From Agromyces tardus (GTDB taxonomy: Bacteria > Actinomycetota > Actinomycetes > Actinomycetales > Microbacteriaceae), in assembly GCF_003710805.1 (NCBI RefSeq), contig NZ_RHHB01000033.1:1-36672 (forward strand): DNA of 36,672 nt, given 5' to 3'. The notes under the pieces were generated by a model. It was not told where the DNA came from. It saw only the letters and a program-made list of their open reading frames with translations, and did not search any database. Position 1 is the stretch's first letter. The number at the start of each line of letters is the position of its first letter. Both the position numbers and the translations under genes were made by a program. Positions 32,194-36,672 of the stretch are shown here, piece by piece.

Positions 32194-32622
32194 ATGGAGC
32201 AGTTCGGGCAGGCCATCACCGCGGCCGGCGAGATCATCGACGTCCTCGGCGTGCTCGCGATCGTCGTCGGCGTGCTGTACGCGCTCGCCGATGCGGCGAT
32301 CCGCAGGATCCGGCGCGTGGGGCCGATCTACTCCCGCTTCCGCCGGGAGCTCGGCCGCGCCATCCTCATCGGCCTGGAGCTCCTCGTCGCCGCCGACATC
32401 ATCCGCACGGTCGCGGTGACGCCCACGCTCGAGTCCGTCGCCGTGCTCGGCCTCATCGTGCTCATCCGCACCTTCCTCAGCTGGTCGCTCGAGGTCGAGA
32501 TCTCGGGCCGCTGGCCGTGGCAGAAGTGGCGCACGGCGCGCCCCGGCGACGAGGCCGACCTGCCCGAGCCGACGGATGCCGCGCCGGCGGCGGCGCCGGC
32601 CGCGCCCTCGTCGGCTCGCTGA
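32194..32622 (+). CDS. DUF1622 family membrane protein
   Basis: A 142-residue protein with three hydrophobic helices (about 14-35, 53-70 and 76-96). The block RRELGRAILIGLELLVAADI and the later VLIRTFLSWSLEVE ... RWPW are typical of DUF1622, given here by ELLVAADIIRT and IRTFLSWSLE. The function of the family is unknown. The C-terminus is a 30-residue Ala/Pro/acidic tail. ATG at 32194 follows GGGAGGG; the frame extending upstream to 31915 is not protein-like. It ends 25 bases before the stop of the converging next gene. Confidence 0.82.
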   Translation: MEQFGQAITAAGEIIDVLGVLAIVVGVLYALADAAIRRIRRVGPIYSRFRRELGRAILIGLELLVAADIIRTVAVTPTLESVAVLGLIVLIRTFLSWSLEVEISGRWPWQKWRTARPGDEADLPEPTDAAPAAAPAAPSSAR

Positions 32623-32647
32623 CCGGAGCCCGGCGGAGCGGCGGCGG

Positions 32648-33487
32648 TCAGCCGTCGACCGTCGTGCGGTCGAAGAAGCGCAGCACCGCGGCGGGCACGT
32701 AGCGCACCTCGACCGTGCCGCTCGCCCCGGGGTCGGCGCTGCCGATCCACGTGCTCGAGCCCTCGTGCACGCGCACCCAGCCGTCCTGGAAGAGCACGTC
32801 GGTGCCGATCACGAAGGCCAGCGCGGGGGTGTCGCCCTGGCGCACTGCGATCGAGCCCTCGAACGCCTGCGTCGCGTCGGCGACCGCGTCCTCGCGAGCC
32901 TGCACCCCCACGAGCGGGCGGGCGATGGGGGTGGCGAAGCCGCGCGCCTCGAAGGGGTTCGCCTTCGCGGCATCCGCGACGATGCCGAAGTTGACGCTCG
33001 TCGAGATGAGGCTGAGCGCGGCTCGGCCGTCGAGCACGAGACGGCTCGAGACGCGGAAGCGGTAGAACAGGCGGCCGGCCTCGGGTGCGGCGGGCAGCAC
33101 CGCGCTGGTCGCCCAGTTGCGCGACCAGCCGAGCGCGCCGCCGAGCCGACCGGGCGGGTCGTAGAGGCTCGCGGTGACGCGCACGGCGCCGTCGTCGCGG
33201 GTGGCTGCGGCACGCAGCGCGCTCGGGCCGCGCTCGGACTCGGGGATCACGTCGCGCACCGGCGTGAACGCGGACAGGGCCACCGGGTCCCAATGGCGCA
33301 GCCAGGTCTGCATGCCAGCCTGCATGTCGTCGAATCCGGCGCCGAGCCGATCGACGTCGCGGGTGTCGGGCGTGGCGGGCGCTGCGCCCGCGCCGAGCTC
33401 TTCGAGCAGCCGGACGGGCAGGCGCACGTCGTCGGTGCGGCCGCGCGCGGCGGTCGCCGATCGCGCGGGAAGTGTTGCGATGGTCAT
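32648..33487 (-). CDS. Hypothetical protein, unrecognised family
   Basis: A 279-residue soluble protein, with no signal peptide or membrane segment. I do not recognise the family. From about residue 75 on, the sequence alternates short hydrophobic and polar runs (RVTASLYD, LFYRFRVSSRLVLDG, FEGSIAVRQGD, FQDGWVRVHEG, GTVEVRYVPA), suggesting a mostly beta structure, possibly two sandwich repeats. ATG at 33487 follows GAAGGA. A -10-like TAGCGT lies about 65 bases upstream. Codon use matches the neighbours. Nothing in the context gives a role: it lies between a DUF1622 gene and an ABC exporter with its own start signals. Confidence 0.7.
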   Translation of the reverse strand: MTIATLPARSATAARGRTDDVRLPVRLLEELGAGAAPATPDTRDVDRLGAGFDDMQAGMQTWLRHWDPVALSAFTPVRDVIPESERGPSALRAAATRDDGAVRVTASLYDPPGRLGGALGWSRNWATSAVLPAAPEAGRLFYRFRVSSRLVLDGRAALSLISTSVNFGIVADAAKANPFEARGFATPIARPLVGVQAREDAVADATQAFEGSIAVRQGDTPALAFVIGTDVLFQDGWVRVHEGSSTWIGSADPGASGTVEVRYVPAAVLRFFDRTTVDG

Positions 33488-33665
33488 GGCAGGTCCTTCG
33501 TTCGGGGGTGCGTGCGGCACGGGGCATCCGTGCGACGCAGGCGATGACCCCACGCTACGGATGCCGCGGCCCCGCCCCATCGGAGCGAGCCCCGGCCTGC
33601 TCCCGGGGACAGCCCTGAACCGCGACCCGGGGCTGACCCCCGGAGCCGACCCCGGACGGGCCTGC

Positions 33666-35621
33666 TCAGGCGAGCAGCTGGTGCTCCGCGAGCTCCCGGT
33701 AGAGCGGCACGGAGGCGACGAGCTGCGCGTGCGTGCCCTCGCCGATGACCTGCCCCTGGTCGAGCACGATGATGCGGTCGGAGTCGATGACCGTCGACAG
33801 CCGGTGCGCGATCACGATGAGGGTGCGGCCGGCCGAGACGGCGTCGATCGCTTCGCGCATCATCCGCTCGTTGACGCCGTCGAGCGACGAGGTCGACTCG
33901 TCGAGGAGCAGGATGGGCGGAGCCGCGAGCAGCGCGCGGGCGATCGCGAGCCGCTGGCGCTCGCCGCCCGAGAGCATGATGCCGTCTTCGCCGACCGGCG
34001 CCGAGAGGCCGGCGGGGTCGCGCTCGAGCACGGCGCCGAGGTTCACGGCGCGCAGCACGTGCTCGCACTCCGCATCGGTCGCGTCGGGGCTGCCGAGCTT
34101 GAGGTTGTCGCGCAGGCTGCCGGCGAGCACGGGGGCGTCCTGTTCGACGTAGCCGATCTGCGCGCGCAGCTCGGTGCGGTCGAGGGCGCGCAGGTCGAGG
34201 CCGCCGAGTCGCACCGCGCCGACGCTCGGGTCGTAGAACCGCTCGATGAGCGAGAGGATCGTGGACTTGCCCGCGCCCGACGGGCCGACGAGCGCGATGC
34301 GCTGCCCGCGCGGCACGCGGAACGAGACGCCGCGCAGCACCGGCTGGCGCTCGATGACGTCGGGTTCGGGCAGGTGCTCGTCGGGGGAGTCGTTGCCGGG
34401 ATCGGCCGGATCCGAGGGGCGCGTGAGCGCGTAGGCGAAGTGCACGTCGTCGAACTCGATGGCGGGCGCATCGGGGAGCAGGCCCTCGTTCGCCGGGCCC
34501 ACCATGACGGCGAGCGGGGCGAGCTCGCGGTCGTGCGCGTCCTCGTCGGGCAGGTCGAGGATCTCCTGGATGCGACCGAGCGCACCGAGCGCCGCGTTCA
34601 CCGACGTGACCGCGCCGAATGCCTGGCCGAGCGGCAGGATCATCATGAACAGGAAGAGGATGAAGGCGACGAGGTTCGCGACTGTGATGGCCCCGGATGC
34701 CACACGGAAGCCGCCGACGCCGAGCACGACGAGGAACGACACCTGCATCGCGATGCCCGCGATCGGCACGATGAGCGCCGAGATGTGGGCGACCTTGACG
34801 CCCATCTGCCAGGCGCCCTCCGCCTCGACCTCGACGTCGCGGATCTCGCGCTCGGTGGCGCCGGCGGCGCGGATCGTGCGCACCGAGCCGATCGCGCGTT
34901 CCACCGATGCCGCGACGTCGCCGACCTTGGCCTGCGCGGCCTGCGACGCGTCGCGCACGCGCCTCGAGAGCAGGGTGACGGTCGTGATGGCGACCGCGAT
35001 GACGAGCACCGTGAGCCCGAGCAGCACGGGGTCGAGGATGAGCATCGCGACGAGTGCCCCGACGAACGTGACGGCGCCGCCGACCGCCTCGACGAGGCCC
35101 TGCGTGAGCACGGCGCGGAGCATCGTGGTGTCGCTGCCCACGCGCGAGACGAGGTCGCCCGTGCGGCGCGTGTCGAACTCGGCGATGGGCAGGCGCAGGA
35201 GCTTGCCCACGAGCTGCTTGCGGCTCGAGAGCACCACGCCCTCGCCCGTGCGCTGCAGGAGGTAGTGCTGGTAGCCGGTGATGGCGGCGCTCACGAGCAC
35301 GAGTGCGACGAGGGCCCACACGAGGCCGCCGAGCGGATCGCCCGCCTCGACGACGTTGATGACCTGGCCCACGAGCAGCGGCTGCAGCAGGCTCGCGACG
35401 GCGCCGACGATCGAGAGCGCCGCCACCACGATGAGCACGGGCCGGTGCTCGAACAGGAACGGGAGCAGCTGCGAGAACGTCGCCCGCGGCCCGGGCGGCG
35501 TCTCACGTCGGGAGAAGGGGCTGCGCCGGGGCGCCACGAAGGTCGGGCGGGCGGAGCGTCGGGCGCGCTCGGCGGCGCGTGCCGCGGATCGCGTCTCGGG
35601 TCGGGTCTCGGTGTCGCTCAT
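33666..35621 (-). CDS. ABC exporter, fused membrane and ATPase domains (multidrug/lipid type)
   Basis: A 651-residue half-transporter that should act as a homodimer. The first 50 residues are a basic cytosolic tail, residues about 50-360 are a six-helix exporter domain, and the rest is the ATPase. Walker A is GPSGAGKST (Lys452), the signature is LSGGERQRLAIARALL, and Walker B is ILLLDESTSSLD; all are intact. An acidic, Pro-rich insertion of about 25 residues (DPADPGNDSPDEHLPEPD) sits early in the ATPase domain, between FAYAL and PVLRGVSF. ATG at 35621 follows AGGAAG. The 178 bases after its stop contain several CCCCGG-rich inverted segments that may terminate transcription. Substrate unknown. 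Confidence 0.92.
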   Translation of the reverse strand: MSDTETRPETRSAARAAERARRSARPTFVAPRRSPFSRRETPPGPRATFSQLLPFLFEHRPVLIVVAALSIVGAVASLLQPLLVGQVINVVEAGDPLGGLVWALVALVLVSAAITGYQHYLLQRTGEGVVLSSRKQLVGKLLRLPIAEFDTRRTGDLVSRVGSDTTMLRAVLTQGLVEAVGGAVTFVGALVAMLILDPVLLGLTVLVIAVAITTVTLLSRRVRDASQAAQAKVGDVAASVERAIGSVRTIRAAGATEREIRDVEVEAEGAWQMGVKVAHISALIVPIAGIAMQVSFLVVLGVGGFRVASGAITVANLVAFILFLFMMILPLGQAFGAVTSVNAALGALGRIQEILDLPDEDAHDRELAPLAVMVGPANEGLLPDAPAIEFDDVHFAYALTRPSDPADPGNDSPDEHLPEPDVIERQPVLRGVSFRVPRGQRIALVGPSGAGKSTILSLIERFYDPSVGAVRLGGLDLRALDRTELRAQIGYVEQDAPVLAGSLRDNLKLGSPDATDAECEHVLRAVNLGAVLERDPAGLSAPVGEDGIMLSGGERQRLAIARALLAAPPILLLDESTSSLDGVNERMMREAIDAVSAGRTLIVIAHRLSTVIDSDRIIVLDQGQVIGEGTHAQLVASVPLYRELAEHQLLA

Positions 35622-35710
35622 GTCGTCTTCCTGTCGCGCGGCGCGGGCTCGTGGCATCCGCTCGATGCGGCCACGCACCGCCTTGCAGCATACGTCGGCG
35701 GACTGGGTGT

Positions 35711-35938
35711 TCAGGTGCGCCCGTACTTCTTGTGCACGGCCTGCTTGCTCACCTCGAGGGCCAGGGCGATGAGCTGCCAGCTCGAACCCGCGGCGCGGGC
35801 GCGGCGCACGGCCACCGCCTCGGCCCGGTCGAGCTCGAGGTTGAGCTGCACGCGGGCGTGGTGCAGCTCGCGCAGCGCGCGGTACGGGTCGTCGCCGTCG
35901 GCTGCGGCGATCGCGGTGCGGAGGGTGCCGTCGTCCAT
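35711..35938 (-). CDS. Small HTH protein, probable autorepressor
   Basis: A 75-residue protein. Residues about 17-50 form a charged helix, and 51-75 (GSSWQLIALALEVSKQAVHKKYG) form a helix-turn-helix like the short DNA-binding domains found in sigma-70 region 4 or AsnC-like proteins; the key part is LALEVSKQAVHKKY. The ATG at 35938 has no ribosome binding site but stands 7 bases after a -10 and is preceded by a full promoter with two palindromes. A longer frame to 35974 would start inside those palindromes and is rejected. It is transcribed towards the ABC exporter, 89 bases before the latter's start, so it may control that gene too. Confidence 0.8.
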   Translation of the reverse strand: MDDGTLRTAIAAADGDDPYRALRELHHARVQLNLELDRAEAVAVRRARAAGSSWQLIALALEVSKQAVHKKYGRT

Positions 35939-35941
35939 GGC

Positions 35942-35985
35942 GTCAACCGTAGTTGACGCCTCCCAGTGTGTCAACCGAGGTTGAC
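35942..35985 (-). promoter_or_regulatory. Leaderless promoter with twin palindromic operators on -10 and -35
   Basis: Two palindromes, GTCAAC-CGTA-GTTGAC (35942-35957) and GTCAACC-GA-GGTTGAC (35970-35985), are spaced 28 bases start to start. On the minus strand the consensus -35 TTGACA is 35969-35974, a 17-base spacer follows, the -10 TACGGT is 35946-35951, and the ATG begins 7 bases later. One palindrome thus covers the -35 and the other the -10. Confidence 0.8.
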
Positions 35986-35996
35986 GGCTCGCCCGG

Positions 35997-36672
35997 TCAG
36001 GCCGGGCGGGTCGTGCTCGCGCCGGGGTTCGTCAGCACGGATGCCGCGGCCGCATGCCCGGCGCGGCAGGCCCCCGCGGCATCCGCCCCCTGCAGCGTCG
36101 CCGCGAGGAACCCGGCCGCGAACGCGTCGCCGGCCCCCGTGAGGTCGCGGACGCCCGCGACGGGCGCCACCTCGACGCGGCGCGCGAGCTCGCCGCCCTC
36201 GAACACCTCGGTGGGCGCCGGCCCGTGCTTCACCACGACGGCACGGGCGACGGATGCCGCGACCGCGCCGCCGCCCGCGATGCCGAGCAGCGCGGCCTCC
36301 GTCTCGTTCGCGAAGAGCACGTCGGGCCGCAACTCCGCGATCCAGCCGAGCACGCGCTCGACGCCGAGCCCCTCGAGGAGGCCCGTCGACGACGCGTCGA
36401 TCGACACCCCGGCGCCGCGCTGGCGGGCGGCCGCGACGAGGCGCCGCAGCTCGGAGCGCATCGGCTCGTGCTCGAAGCCGTAGCTCGGCAGGTGGAGCCA
36501 GGCGACGCCGTCGAGCCAGGCCGGGTCGACGTGCTCGAGGAGGGACGCGGCCGCACGGTCGGGGAACATCGTGCGCTCGCCCTGCGGGTCGACGAGCAGC
36601 ACGACCGCGCCGGTGCGGCCGCGCCGCTGCAGGCGCACGTCGACCCCGGTGGCGGCGAGGGCCGCCGCGAGC
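35997..36672 (-). CDS. PfkB-family carbohydrate/nucleoside kinase, 5' end beyond the window
   Basis: The C-terminal 225 residues of a ribokinase/PfkB-fold sugar kinase. The phosphate-binding and catalytic motif DLTGAGDAFAAGF (catalytic Asp in GAGD) and NETEAALLG are present; the N-terminal substrate-binding part lies outside the window. An internal GTG at 36638 opens a frame, but the reading frame continues to the edge with family-like LAAALAATGVDV, so the gene is partial. It ends 11 bases before the twin palindromes of the small HTH gene. The sugar substrate cannot be told. Confidence 0.87.
   Translation of the reverse strand, partial: LAAALAATGVDVRLQRRGRTGAVVLLVDPQGERTMFPDRAAASLLEHVDPAWLDGVAWLHLPSYGFEHEPMRSELRRLVAAARQRGAGVSIDASSTGLLEGLGVERVLGWIAELRPDVLFANETEAALLGIAGGGAVAASVARAVVVKHGPAPTEVFEGGELARRVEVAPVAGVRDLTGAGDAFAAGFLAATLQGADAAGACRAGHAAAASVLTNPGASTTRPA

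Overview
The window is high-GC DNA from an actinobacterium. Leaderless promoters are frequent, the short word GGATGCCGC recurs more than 30 times, and a hairpin repeat built on GGTCGAGTAG...TATCGAGACC lies between and inside genes. This fits Microbacteriaceae, perhaps Agromyces; that placement is an impression from codon style and repeats, not a database result. I see no tRNA, rRNA, CRISPR, transposase or phage gene, and no stretch over 300 bases lacks a gene.

Layout. (1) 1-2953: a D-Ala-D-Ala carboxypeptidase, then nicotinamidase coupled to an alpha/beta hydrolase. (2) 2971-9233: an amine-oxidation locus with an AraC-type activator divergent from an APC permease, a small membrane protein, a topaquinone copper amine oxidase close to Arthrobacter phenylethylamine oxidase, and a convergent TetR regulator. 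(3) 9286-11780: a compact minus-strand set of QdtA/FdtA-like cupin, DAO-type flavoprotein and family 2 glycosyltransferase. (4) 11843-20184: a homoprotocatechuate (3,4-dihydroxyphenylacetate) meta-cleavage cluster on the minus strand, in order hpaH, hpaI, a FAH-RraA fusion, a GntR regulator, hpaE and hpaD, with a divergent MHS-type transporter. (5) 20264-26350: an aldehyde dehydrogenase, a NIPSNAP-like small protein, a long-form GAPDH, a thiolase and a short-chain dehydrogenase. (6) 26495-31404: a PadR/permease-prefix membrane protein pair and a RamB-type regulator divergent from GTP-dependent PEP carboxykinase. (7) 31586-36672: a 2H phosphoesterase, a DUF1622 membrane protein, an unrecognised 279-residue protein, an ABC exporter, a 75-residue HTH protein behind twin palindromes, and a PfkB sugar kinase cut by the window end.

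How the genes may work together. The amine oxidase turns an aryl-ethylamine into the aldehyde, an aldehyde dehydrogenase gives the aryl acetate, and the hpa operon cleaves 3,4-dihydroxyphenylacetate to pyruvate and succinate semialdehyde. No hydroxylase (HpaBC) is present, so a catecholic amine such as dopamine is the one substrate the window could carry through by itself. PEP carboxykinase and the long-form GAPDH would serve gluconeogenesis from such substrates.

The most unusual items are the FAH-RraA fusion whose linker is encoded by an inverted pair of the genome repeat, repeats that supply stop codons of neighbouring genes, twin operators placed on the -35 and -10 of a leaderless autoregulator, metal-binding-like tails on both ends of the copper amine oxidase, and the over-represented GGATGCCGC word.
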